From the NCBI GenBank assembly GCA_014058105.1, contig JACGCM010002394.1:496001-560000 (forward strand): DNA of 64,000 nt, given 5' to 3'. A program made the position numbers and the translations under genes. This stretch comes from Kingdonia uniflora (lineage: Eukaryota; Streptophyta; Magnoliopsida; Ranunculales; Circaeasteraceae). Positions 11,576-22,978 of the stretch are shown piece by piece (position 1 is the stretch's first letter; each line of letters opens with the position of its first letter). Below the pieces are notes generated by a model that was not told the origin of the DNA, searched no databases, and saw nothing but the letters and a program-made list of their open reading frames with translations.

Positions 11576-11649
11576 AATTCTTGGGAGAATTGGGACAGAA
11601 TCACGCGTGACAGGGTTTAGGGATTAGTGTTTAAAGTGGCTGGAGCCAC

Positions 11650-13100
11650 GTAGATGTTTTGGATAGATAGCTTATTCTAAACGTAATCAAAGTGAACTTT
11701 GAGCTAAGTTGTCTAATTAAGAAATAAAGATTGACTTGCCATATCGACTGTTTAGGAAAGAAGCTCTTGAAATTTAAATGGTTTATTTGCTATTTGTTTT
11801 TACAAAGAGTATCATTTTAGTGTTGTTAACTATTATAGTAAATTCAATGTCACCCTCCTATAGCAATATTTGTCATTCCTCTTTATAAACATTGCCATCT
11901 TACTACAGTGACTTATCAAGCATTACATACTTGCGAGTTTGCGTTTAGCCTTAAGGGGTTGCGGGCCATTTAACCCAAGTCTACCTAACCTTTAATAAAT
12001 AGATTAGGTTAGGGTTTAGCCTAAGTGGTTCGGGTCGACCCGTGATCTGTTTAGGTAATTTGGTTTAATTGTAATTTTCTATATTGAAGCTACCCTTTAA
12101 GTCTTTAACCTTTTGGGTATCAAGTAACAACAAGTCTTTCGAGTTAAAAGTTCAAACAATACCTCTACACTTCCTTACTTGGTCTACTAGTCCCCAACCT
12201 CCTCTTTTCTACTCTTACTACCACGGCACCACCCACAGTCATCTCTCACCTAAACTCCAATACTGAGTTCTCAAACTACCTTCTATTACCATCTTGATAA
12301 ACCCCTTCAATCCTTAAATCCAATACTGAGTTCAATATCCATGAGGCAACTACCTAAATATCGGCGGTGGTGGATCATACAAAATATTAAATGCATAATC
12401 GGTCACCACAGACGGGATTTTCCAATATATATGGGTTTAGATTGAAGAACTGCGGGTCGTGGTGGTGATAATATTATTAGGGTTGTTGTTGAGAATAAAT
12501 ATCTTGCATCTCTTGTACTCAACTGTTTTTATGCACTTGGAAATGTTGATTTGTCATATCGACATTATAGGAAAGATGCCATTGCAATTAAAATGCTCAA
12601 TCTATCATTTGTTCTTGCAAAGACTATCATTTTAGAGCAGTTATTTATTACCATAAATTCATGTCATCCTCCTATTAGTATTTGTGATTTCTTTATGATA
12701 TCATTGTTATTTTACTGTTGTGAATTGTCAAGCATCACGTACTTCCCTACCAATGTGGATATTTTGGATAAATAGCTTGTTGTAAATGTAATCAAAGTTA
12801 ACTTTATGCTAGGTTGTCAAAATCATGTAATGAAGATAAGATTGAATTGTCACATCGACTGTAAAGGAAAGAATCTATCAGAGTTAAAGTAGGGCATTTG
12901 GCATTTGTTATGACCAACAGTATCATTGAAATGAATGTTAATTATTATTTCTTTATAAATAGGTTGTCATTTTCCAACTTTGAATGAATTATCACCATCA
13001 TAGAGTGTTAACTACATAACCTGCAAACTTTCTTCCAGTTCTCAAGCATTATATACTTCCCTACCAATGACGCATTCCCTTGTTTGCTAGTACGGTAAAA
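11650..13100 (+). repeat. Three diverged direct repeats
   Basis: Segments at about 11735-11940, 12545-12770 and 12828-13075 share an order of phrases: a TTGTCATATCGAC-like start, GGAAAGA, a CATTTGTT word, AGTATCATTTTAG, a CACCCTCCTAT-like block and CAAGCATTACATACTT. Between copies 1 and 2 lies about 600 bases with no recognisable gene. Similarity was judged by eye. Confidence 0.55.
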
Positions 13101-13830
13101 ATTGTGATCTTCGTCTCTCACGCACAAGCCTCAGTCCTAACCACTGGTTCTATCAATGCGCTTGCAAAATTGGTGGGTATGGTTTATGTACGTGAGTAGA
13201 TGAGGTAAAACAGGGCGATTATGATCTCATTTGCAAAGTCTCTAAACCACCTGGTAGGAGATTCTGCCATTTCCCACAATACCATTGTCAACTTAAAACT
13301 TGGATTCGAGAATCCTCTACACCCGATGATTCTAAAATTCCATCATCATCAACGGCAGAAGACATCACAAATTTTGGTCAAGGAAGCAATCAAATCCTTG
13401 ACACTATTACAAATGAAACTTACACTCAACTAAGGATCTCCGAGGTCATAATGGAGATGCTGCAAGATTTTTTGTCCAAGTTAAAATCTTTCGATCTTAA
13501 CAAGTAGAGAAAATATGTAGGAGTGAAGTGTAATATTCATTATCTTTATTGACGCTAATTTCTGGCTTTAGAATGTTAAACTCTTAAGGAACATATGTTT
13601 AAAGCTGCAATACAAATGATAAATAATGATAATCGAACTACAAATTCCACTTAACAACAATATTATAGAAGATAGGCAAATCTATGGTTCAGGACCAAAT
13701 AACCTCTCCTCTAGCAGTTCAACTATGTCAACAATGTGCTCAAGATTTGAATCTATGGTTGTAAGACTGGCAGCCATCATATTATCAATGTCTTCGACAA
13801 CTGATTGAAGCTTCGTAATGAAATCGATAA
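13101..13830. other. Central stretch without a recognisable gene
   Basis: Short open stretches occur, but none has a recognisable motif. This is where the repeat word changes orientation: the last clear CATTTG words on the plus strand are near 12900, and the first ACAAATGATAAAT is near 13613. Confidence 0.5.
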
Positions 13831-16060
13831 AATGATAAATGATAAATGATACATAACCAATGACAACATGTTAATAATACCATAACATATGATGGTAAAT
13901 GATAAACACGCCAAAATAAATGATAGACTACGTTCTGATGGATGATATATATTTCTTAAAATGACAACAAATACATTCAGCACCCGTGGATCATTTCCAA
14001 TGTTCCTTTATTTCTAATGGGTTTGGTCAGTATTAAATACTGTTCTGTTTGAATTCATTATGACATTGGGATTTGGAACTCAGCATTAAATACTATTGTA
14101 GTTTACAGTGGTATGGTATAAATACTGTTATGGTTTATTCGAAAAGTACTTCCTTATTTTAATCTTATGCAACTATTTCCTCTTTAACTGCTATATGAAG
14201 AAGATGGTGACCACCAGATGCCAAGCGTACGAGGCTAGGGTTCTTGCCAAGATATAAGAGTTACGGCTTTGATACTTTGGGACCCACTCCCTTGAACTTC
14301 CTAATCCCATTTCAGTGCATCCTACTTTCCATGTGATGACCTATGAAGAGGTGGAAGAGGCGGATGAAGATTATTATAAAATGCTCGACTTTCACTATAT
14401 GGTGACGTCAAAGAAGGGGCAGAGGGACAGTCTGCATCTTTAGTAGAGGATATTGTTATAGTGGCGGATGAAACAACTGGCATACATCCGATGATGTTTT
14501 GCTAGTACCCTAGGTATAATTAGAGGAAGAGACGGTGGTGGTGGTGGTAGGGGTTACAGAGGAGGTGACGGTGGCAGTGGTAGGGGATACCGACCACTAC
14601 CACCACCTCCGAGTGCGTAAACTAATATAAATTGATGTAATGTAAACTGTGATCATAGATAGGTAAATTGATATAATAATATTCAAGCTAATGAATTTTT
14701 TTTTCTTTTTTTGTGCCCAATGAATGAGTATTGCAATTTCAATCAAAAGAAATATAATCTAAGGATTATGATAAATCATAAATAAGAAATGAGAAATAAT
14801 ATATAACAAATGATATATCATGTTTAACAAATAACGACTGACAAATTATAGTTGACAAATAACAAATCTTATAAAATAAATGACAATTCATATTTCCAAA
14901 CAAACATAATTTATTATATCAAATATCCAAATAGACCATTTACTTACATCAAATGTTTATCTACAAAAATAATAGATCTATTGATGGTTCATATTTTACA
15001 AATCATATATTTAAAAAAATCGATCATTCATTGATAACAAATCACAAATCATACCTAAGAAATGACAAATTATCCATGACAAATGACAAACCATATAACA
15101 AATAATGACAAATATGAGATAACAAATGACAAATCATAGTTGACAAATGATAAATCTCAGATAACAAATGACAAATCTCAGATAACCCAGAAAATATAAT
15201 TTATTATATCAAATAACCAAATAGACCATTGACTTACATCAAATAATAGATAACAAAAGATAAATAGAATATAACAAATGCCAAATCTCATATTATAAAT
15301 AACAAATCATATTTAACAAATGACAAATCATATCTAGCAAATGAAAAATCACATATAACAAATGACAAGTCATATCTAATAGATGACAAATCATATCTAA
15401 CAAAAGATAAATTCTGTATAACAAATAAATAATCGTATTTTTAAGATCAAATGTTATTTACTTACATTGAATATTGTATATCTACAAAACAAATAGATTA
15501 ATTAAAACTTCAAAAATCATTGATAACAAATGACAGATCATATCTAATAAATGAATAATCGTATTTTTAAGAAGAAATGTTGTCTACTAACAAACAAACA
15601 CAATTCATTATTTCAAATAACCAAATAAACCATTAATAGTTAACAAATGACAAATCATTAGTAACAAATGACAAATCATAAATAACAAATGATAAAACAT
15701 AATTAGCAAATGAATAATCATAGTTAACAAATAAATAATCATATATATAACAAATGCCAAATCATAGAAGACAAATGACAAATAATAGATAACGAATGAC
15801 AAATAATATATAACCACAGATAATAAATGCCAAATCTTAGATAGCGAATGATAAATCATACATAAGAAATGATAAATTAATTATAAGTGGATGACATAAT
15901 TCATAAAATGACATACATTCAACTAAACAGACTAGATTCTGACTTCATTCTAACAAATAACAAATATGTCATATACGAATGACAAAGAAGATATAACAAA
16001 TGAGAAAAATTATATAAATAAATGATATTAATAACTGTTTATAACTTTATAAAACTGCAA
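13830..16060 (-). repeat. ACAAATGACAAATCATA minisatellite, right arm
   Basis: Densest at about 15040-15900, where a unit of roughly 20 bases (approximately AACAAATGACAAATCATATC) repeats irregularly dozens of times. Looser copies run from 13830 to 14000 and from 14770 to 16050. It is the complement of the TCATTTGT language of the left arm. Short apparent ORFs here are artefacts of the repeat. Confidence 0.8.
14195..14620 (+). pseudogene. Small ORF of the KIAKL/FFG family with an RGG-like tail (copy C)
   Basis: From MKKMVTTRCQAYEARVLAKI, the frame reads through two stops to YFG, SLELPNPI, then MTYEEVEEADEDYYKML. This matches copy B (31117-31302) nearly motif for motif: M-x-x-TR, LAKI-x-EL-x-L-x-YFG, PI, an acidic AD(E/D)DYxxM end. 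The first frame stops at 14443. A separate frame at about 14510-14620 encodes GRDGGGGGRGYRGGDGGSGRGYRPLPPPPSA, an RGG-like tail ending in TAA; whether it belonged to the same protein needs a frameshift. Function unknown. Confidence 0.5.
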
Positions 16061-16107
16061 AAATTATATATTACAACAAAATACAGATCAAAGTTTTTAA
16101 AAATCTC

Positions 16108-19100
16108 CTACCGCTCAACTCCCAGCCTCAATATATCATAAGAAATTGTGTAATGGCATTCATTACCGTCTATCAGATCTAGAAATTTCATCCCCCTTAG
16201 AATATTTTCCATAAAGACATGCTTATAGACCCCCGCAGTCATAACCATTTGGCTGTATTGGACATTTCCCAAAGTGAATTTTCCATTTAGAGTTTAGACC
16301 ATAATTCTTTATCTTTAAACCAGTAGGTGGACTACTACGATTGGCAAAATTTATCCATAACAATATTTTGGGGTGGATCTTTGATAGTAGATCTTCAATA
16401 CGCTGGAGTCCAGGAGATAACTTCTTCTTTTTCTGTGTATTTGTAATTTTTGCATCCACCAGTGAATCATAGATGCAAATTTTTCTTCCCTTAATAGACA
16501 CAACACAAAGGACCTAGTGGTTATCATTGAGATTCCAGGGAATGAGTATTAATTTCCAATTGACCACTTTCAAATTTATTGGATGAAAGCAATTAGAAAC
16601 TGTACGATCCCACTTCATAGATGTAATTTGTTCCCAAATTGATTTCTTCTTCAATTTCACACCTACTGAAGAGGACATAATACTAGTCCAGATATTGAAA
16701 GCCTTGCTAATATATTGATAAGAAAGGACATCCGTCAGCTCAATATTTTCTTTAGCTTCGCGGGCACGATGTTATGTATCAAAATATTGAATCAGGGCTT
16801 TAATGTACACATCAATGACCTGAACAGAAAAAGAAAATGAAAAATTATATAACAAAAATGAGAAAGTTCAGTAATGACAACAACGTCGAAACAAATGATA
16901 AAGTTCAAGGAAAACAACTTATGTTTAAAGAAATACTAAAGTACAATAAAAAAAGGACAGGCAATTTGAAAACAAATAGTAGAGACTCATGTGCAAATGA
17001 CAGTTTTCTAAAAAAATGAAGTATATGACAGGGGTAACCCAATAAATGATAGAGGAAAAGAAATAAATGATATAAATACCCCATTGTCCAGCCATTCTTT
17101 TGGATGTAAGGTGTAAAGAGCGTTAAGGCAAACCGTTTCTTCACCTATCCTCTTATAGGTACTCCTGTTGTCCTTTTTAGCTTCAGAAGATATTTCAACT
17201 TTCTTCAGTGAGAAGACTTGGTTCACCTTGTTTTTCTCATCCTAGGAGATAGGTCTTTGAATAAAAGATTCTAATAATACTTCTGGAAGAAGCTCGTCAA
17301 GGTGAGCATGTAATTGGATCATTTGATAAGCCATTTGAAGGCTCTTTCATTAATTTCTGCGTCAGTTAGTGTATCTTTAAGGTGACATCCACTTCTGACA
17401 TAATTAAAATAAGCTGGAACATATATGTCGAAATAAGAAAATAAAATATAAATGTGCATATTACATGAGAATGAGTAATAAACCAGTTGTTTGGTTTAAA
17501 AATACTTCATACATTGGTCTGGTTAACAACTATTTCTTTTATTACTTGCACAGGGTCTGGTTTTTTCTATAAATTTCTATCATCATCCTTACCTTAAACT
17601 ACCTTGTCTTTACTCCGTTCTACCTCCTTTTTACTCTCTTTAGTCTACAAATAAATAGACTACAAATGATAAGAGTGATACAAGATATAGAAAAATAAAA
17701 AGAAGAAAATGAGAAGTTATTAGTAAATAAATGATAAGTTACCTAACTAACTTTATCAACATCTTCCTCATCTTTACTCTGTTCTACCTCCTTTATACTC
17801 TTTTTAGTCTGTAAATAAACAGACTACAAATGATAAGAGTAAGGCAAGATATGGTAAAATAAAAGAAGAAAATAAGAACTCACCTGCAAACAAATAATAA
17901 GTTACCTGATAAACTTTACCAATAAATTCTTCCTGGTTGAAGAATATTATATCATTTTTTGCTACCTCTGCAGCCACCATAGTATGTACAATAAAGGTTA
18001 AAGAAGAAATAAATTAAAATTAAAAAAATTATATGGATAGGTGATGTTAATATTATGGATAGCTTAATACAAACAAATATTATTTGTAGTCAGATAACTT
18101 AAGGCTATGAATCATCATCTTCAGCAAATACCTCAGGCATGTTGTACATCTTTTATTCCATTACAATATACCATTATAGTTAGTTGTTCTAAATTATCTT
18201 CTTTAGCAACTTGAGGTTGCTCTTCTTCAGATTTAGCTTTCTCATCGCCATCTTTCTCAACATCATCAACTTTCTCATCACCATTCTTCCATCTGTAAAA
18301 TAGGATATGCATACTACTAATGGTAAAATTAAATGAACAAGCAACAGGGTAGCAACAAATATGATAGATAGCTCAAAACAAATATTAGATAAGTACCTCT
18401 TGAACTTCCTTTTTTTTTACAACTTGAGGTTGCTCTTCTTCAACAGATTTAACTTTCTCCTCTACATCTATCTCATCATCATCATCTTTCTCATCTTCAT
18501 CATCTTTTTTGTCACTTTTCTTCCACTTCACATACAACAAATAAAATGAACAAAGACTTCAGAAGAAATAAAAGCTCAGGAAAAGAGAATGACAAAGACA
18601 TCCTAAAAAATGCCAAAATATTCTGAACAAATGACAGACTTCTGAACAAATGACAAAGCTCATAAAGTAAATACAAATTTTTTGAAAAATAAATTTTAAA
18701 TAAAATCATATAAATAATAAGAAGTTGTAAACGGATGATACCTCTAGAAGACCACCACCATATTCAGGCGATATCGCTTCTAAATTCACTTCCATCCCAA
18801 CTTCAACATCATTATTTACCATTAAATCTTTTACCACCTCCAATCCCTCTCCAGGTGTAACTTGCTGAAGAAATTTTTTTACAGTTGATTAAAATTCATT
18901 GAGTTTGGGGAATTCGGCCCATCTTCCTTGGCGCTTTATTAGCCTTCTTCTTAGGGATCTTGGGGATTAAGGTCTTCAATTGAATCAGTGGGATATGATC
19001 CAATTGTTCATCAGTAAGATCTTTCATCTTCGTGCCTTCAATTTTTTTCTTCAGGGGCACTTCAGCTTCTTCTGCCTTCTTGTTCTTCTTGCTGGCATTC

Positions 19101-20892
19101 GTCTTCTTCTGCCTTTCTCCCAAACCTATTTTCTTCTCTTCAATCTTTTGATTTTTTTGTTAGAGGTCTCTTTGCTAGGTTATCGGTTCTGCCTTCTTCC
19201 TTTTCCCATCTTCTTTTTCATTACCTTTTTCTTCTCGTTTGTGCTTTGCAGTTTTCTCAGGAGTAGAGAACTGGTACAGCCTAAGGAGTAGAATATCTCC
19301 AAGTAGTAGAGTACTGTCTCTGACTGTAGACATTGAAATTTGTTCCAACATTTTACCATGGCTCTACAGTATTTTACCATGCTCCTCCAACTGGGAGCAT
19401 ACCCTAACCACTACAGCTCTTATCTCAGTGGTAGAAGAACTGCTATATATTGCAGGTACACCGACTGCAGGTGCGTCGACTGTAGGTGGTTCCATTGCAG
19501 GCGCAGCGCCGACTGTAGGTGCTTTAATATGATTTCTATAACGATGACAAAGGGCAACTTAAGAAATGACAGAAAAAAGTCTAACAATGATAATAGGCAT
19601 ACAACAGATGACAAAAAGGGACTTATTAATGACAGAAAAAATCAAACAAATAACAAGAAGATGAAATAAAATGCCAAACCTAAGCAAATAAAATGATACA
19701 AAACCTAAATTAAATGATAAGAAAGAAATAAAATGAATCAATCATACAAAGAATGGAAGATTACCATAGCCCCTTACACAAGTTCTTGCTGCATGTCAGT
19801 CTCAGACGCTGTCATAGCTATTACCAGCAAATTGGGGTTAGCAAAAACCTTTTTAAACGTCACAATTTGGCGACGCTTAAAGGATATCATCCTTCATCTA
19901 TGTAGCTTAGGGAACAAATGTATGCATTCGTGCATTCTTGGAAACTTCAGGCTAGGAATAGAAAGGAAAGTTCATATCATCGACACCCAGGTATATCCGT
20001 GCAGTGATAAAGCTTTATCTGATTTTTTATCAGCGGCCGATCGATATTTGGCAAACTCTACTATTTGTCTCCACAAGAATTTATAGACTTGCTTACCCCA
20101 GGGGAATCTGTTAAACTGATCTAGATCATCTACCAGATCAACGTACCTCACCTCAACATTTTTTCCCTTGTTCGGGAGGAGAAAGGATAGTATAATTTTT
20201 AATAAATTTTATCGAAGAACATTGCCTACAAAAAAAATCATATACTGTAATGATAAGAACCTCAGCAAATAATAACCCAAAAAATTGTAAATACAATACA
20301 AAAATATTTGGGCTGACAAATACAATGAAGAATGATAATAAAACAGATAAAACAAATGATAAATTATAACCATACCATGATATCTTTCCAATTTTGCCTG
20401 CTTTAAAGCCCCGCCAATTTCCTTCAACCCATATGTATTCTTCTTCTTGGGGAATCGCCTAATTTTAAAATTCGTTATATTCTCAAGATCAACAAATAAG
20501 AACTCATTTGCAATAGGAGAGACATGTAGCCCCAAAATAAGGCAAACATGAATAGGTTTCATCTGAATTATCGTCCTCCCAAATTGGAACTTCATATCAC
20601 CGTGATGACGATAAAAAATTTCCACAACCAACATCGGCATTGTCGCTATTAGATCAATCAGCAGTAAGGTCGTAAAGTAGGTGGTACAAAAAGTACCCTT
20701 CTCCTCTTCAAGCAGAGCTACAAATATTTTGCGAAGTTCCACACCTGTATACCAAAAGGAATAATTTTTAGCATTAGAGGTGCCCTTCTTGGCTCTACCC
20801 TCCTGCGTTTGGCTCTCCTCGTCAAATTGCTCATTCACTTCTTTATCAGACTTCATTGTGAAAAAAGAAGATTTTAAATAGACTTTAATCAA
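16108..20892 (-). pseudogene. DUF1985/ULP1-like cysteine protease pseudogene
   Basis: A multi-exon minus-strand gene. Exon 1 (about 20365-20892) has a DUF1985-like region, including PMLVVEIFYRHHGDMKFQFG and HVCLILGLHVSP. Exon 2 (about 19765-20222) has VDLVDDLDQFNRFPWGK and a YTW block, standard for ULP1-bearing transposon proteins. Lys-rich and acidic linkers follow (18896-19123; EDDDD stretch 18440-18520). The C48 peptidase lies at 17080-17400 plus 16108-16819: EWLDNG joins VIDVYIKAL across an intron at 16820-17079, then the catalytic-type NDNH, IYDSL and QPNGYDCG. The His is followed by TAG where Trp is usual, and one extra G after DCG shifts the frame. Such proteases cleave SUMO-like modifiers; this copy is broken. 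Confidence 0.8.
17400..18890 (-). other. Introns and low-complexity exons of the ULP1-like gene
   Basis: Mostly non-coding, with ACAAATGATAAGA-type words. Two related segments near 17640-17700 and 17790-17880 (TTTAGTCTACAAATAAATAGACTAC-like phrases, each preceded by CTCTTTAC..TGTTCTACCTCC) form a tandem duplication of about 160 bases. Acidic coding runs occur near 18180-18290 and 18440-18530. Exon limits cannot be fixed by eye. Confidence 0.4.
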
Positions 20893-20989
20893 ACACCTAG
20901 TAGGTAGTGGTCACACATATAATTTACCACTAAAATAATACTAAAATCCCATACACACATATACACATACACACATGATGTCTAGAATC

Positions 20990-22240
20990 ACGACGATTGT
21001 AAGAAAATGGTTTGTGTGACTGGGACGATTTTTTTATTGTCAATCACATACGATATGTTGAATTGGGCCAATTTTTATAGTTTTTGCAGTCTTTGCAGTG
21101 GTCGTGTAAGAAGAAAGTGTTTGACGAATGGGGATGGTTTTTGGCACCAAAATCCAGACGAACTCGTGTGAATCACACGTATTACCTTTCCCTAAATAAC
21201 AGTAAACAAATGCCAAATAATAAACTGATGGTAACAGAGTCTGTATGATCTAATATAACTGATATTTAAACGCTTGACAAATTAGCTTCAATAAATGACA
21301 ACAAATGCATGAAATGGTGACAGGGTCTGCCTTACACGTCTCAAAATAGTAATAACACGTGTACATTGAGGAATTATATTGGGGACACATGGCATGGTAA
21401 TATATACTTCCAAATAATTTGAACTTTTATTATTATTATTTAGGACGTGACATTTGTAATAGTAGAGCCCACGACCTTACCTGTGGCCTTATTTGTGGAG
21501 CCCACGCCCTACAAACTTACTGTAATATTCAAGCAGTTGATATTTTTCTAAAAGAATGGCAAAGTTAAATAAAACAAATAACAAAGTAGGCTGAACAAAT
21601 GGGAAATTCGCTATTGATTATGACAACTAGCTGTTACCAAATGACATAGATGTCTGAAATCATGCCTGAGTTTAACTAAATAAATGATATAGTTTGGTTT
21701 GCAGTAACTGCACAGACGATTTGCCATCGTTTGTTCTATGAGTTGAGTAGAGTAGAGTACCATCTACAAGAGTTACAAGTACCATCATTTCCTTCATGCC
21801 CAAGGAGTAGAGTACCAGTCTTTAATCAAATACTTGGTACGTAACTGTCACACAGACGGTTTGTGACAAATAATCATGGCGATTTTTGTGGTTGAGTAAG
21901 AAGAAGAAATTGTTTGATAAATCGAGATCACTTTTGGCGCCAAAAACCAGACGAACTCCTGTGAATCGCACGTGATACCTAACCATAAACGATAGGAAAT
22001 AGTAACAGAATTGGTGAAAGAGTTTGCCTTCTTACAAATAACAAATCTCGTAAAAGGTAGGACAAACTTTACTAAAACAAATGACAAGTAATTTATTAGA
22101 TGGTGACAATGTTTGCCTTACATGTACACGTAGCTTGATATAATAGTTTTAAATAAGTTAAAGAATTTTATACAATTTTTTATTAAGCCAGGTGTGACAA
22201 TCATACTTTTGGAGCCCAAAAATAGGTTGTTGTCTTCTGT
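20990..22240. repeat. Tandem duplication upstream of the ULP1-like gene
   Basis: About 20990-21500 and 21840-22240 share successive phrases: a GTGTAAGAAGAA-like stretch, TTTTGGC(A/G)CCAAAA, CCAGACGAACTC-TGTGAATC-CACG, TAACAGA, ACAAATGACA, GGTGACA-G-TTGCCTTACA and GGAGCCCA. The order is the same, with spacing about 830-850 bases. The position, just 5' of exon 1 at 20892, suggests duplicated promoter or terminal sequence of the element. Confidence 0.6.
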
Positions 22241-22360
22241 AATATTACAACTTTAGTAGGGTTAAAACTGGATTTTCCTCTTGCCTGAATCGATTTTAGA
22301 ATTTATTATTCCCTGGGTTTGATTTTGTAAAGATGGCAAAAAGTAGTATTTATTCTCATA

Positions 22361-22835
22361 ATTTCCGTTTATACTAAGGAACCTAAATTATATAACAAAA
22401 CATTACTCTTTTTGCCGTAATGTGATCAATTAGATTTTGCGTTTCTTTAACCATTACTCTTTTGCCTTTCAATTTTCATTAATGTAAGGCAATTATCTTT
22501 TTTTAAAGTTAGAGGTATCTCAGGCAATTTGGCCATACCTTCAATTTCTGACTAGATCCTTTAGGGCTCGTGCAAGAGTCAGTATGTTTTTATGTGGTTA
22601 AAATCATTTATGCTAAGGAACCTAAATTATATCACAAAACATTACTCTTTTTACCGTAATGTGATCAATTAGATTTTGCATTTCTTTAACCATTACTCTT
22701 TAGCCTTTCAATTTTCATTAATGTAAGGTTATTATCTATTTTTTAAGCTAGAGGTATCTATGGCAATTTGGCCATAACTTTAATTTTTGTGCCTTCAATT
22801 TCTGATTAGATCCTCTAGGGCTCTTGCAATAGAAC
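22361..22835. repeat. Tandem direct repeat of about 220-240 bp
   Basis: Two copies, about 22361-22575 and 22605-22832, start with ACTAAGGAACCTAAATTATAT / GCTAAGGAACCTAAATTATAT and end in TTAGATCCTYTAGGGCTC. They are highly similar, with a small insertion near the end of the second. No coding content is seen. Confidence 0.75.
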
Positions 22836-22845
22836 GCAAACCACT

Positions 22846-22978
22846 TGAACCGGGTAAGCTGACCCAAGGCCGACGAGCTAATACCAACTTGGAATCCCGC
22901 ACGGAGGTAAGAATCGAACCCTTGACATCCCGACGGTGGTTTTTACACCGTCACCACTAGAACACAAGGTAGATGGTA
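22846..22978 (-). mobile_element. tRNA-derived SINE
   Basis: Read on the minus strand, a box A-like TGTTCTAGTGGTGACGG is followed about 35 bases later by box B GGGTTCGATTCTTACC, then a GC-rich non-tRNA body. This is the internal Pol III promoter layout of plant SINEs. I could not define the 3' tail or flanking duplication. Confidence 0.6.

Larger units (their letters stand above)
6091..22250. mobile_element. Giant Mutator-like region with transposase and ULP1-like genes
   Basis: About 16 kb bounded on the left by an LTR and on the right by an ill-defined edge near 22250. It holds a mudrA-type transposase (plus), duplicated coiled-coil ORFs (minus), a small ORF (plus) and a ULP1-like multi-exon gene (minus). 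All spacers share the short word TCATTTGT or its complement ACAAATGA. Mutator-like elements carrying ULP1-like genes are known from plants (Kaonashi type). I could not find clear terminal inverted repeats or a 9-bp target duplication, so treating the whole as one element rests on shared repeat language and gene content. Confidence 0.55.

Noticed and set aside
15608..15859. Minus-strand open frame rich in Ile, Leu, Tyr and His that looks like a membrane protein
   Set aside because: It is a translation of the ACAAATGACAAATCATA minisatellite in a favourable frame; the repeat explains it fully.
13830..16060. Possible CRISPR-like array
   Set aside because: Units are degenerate, adjoin with no unique spacers of constant length, and the context is a plant transposon.
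18361..18549. Hydrophobic Phe/Leu-rich plus-strand frame
   Set aside because: It is the antisense of an acidic Asp/Glu-Lys exon (GAT/GAA runs) of the ULP1-like gene.
19239..19669. Plus-strand frames with repeated CRYTDCRCVDCRW-like Cys patterns
   Set aside because: They come from GTAGGTG/TGCAG short repeats opposite the linker of the ULP1-like gene; no zinc-finger spacing and no homologous context.
22846..22978. Functional tRNA gene
   Set aside because: Box A and box B are present but no full cloverleaf or anticodon stem can be drawn, and a non-tRNA body follows; a SINE fits better.
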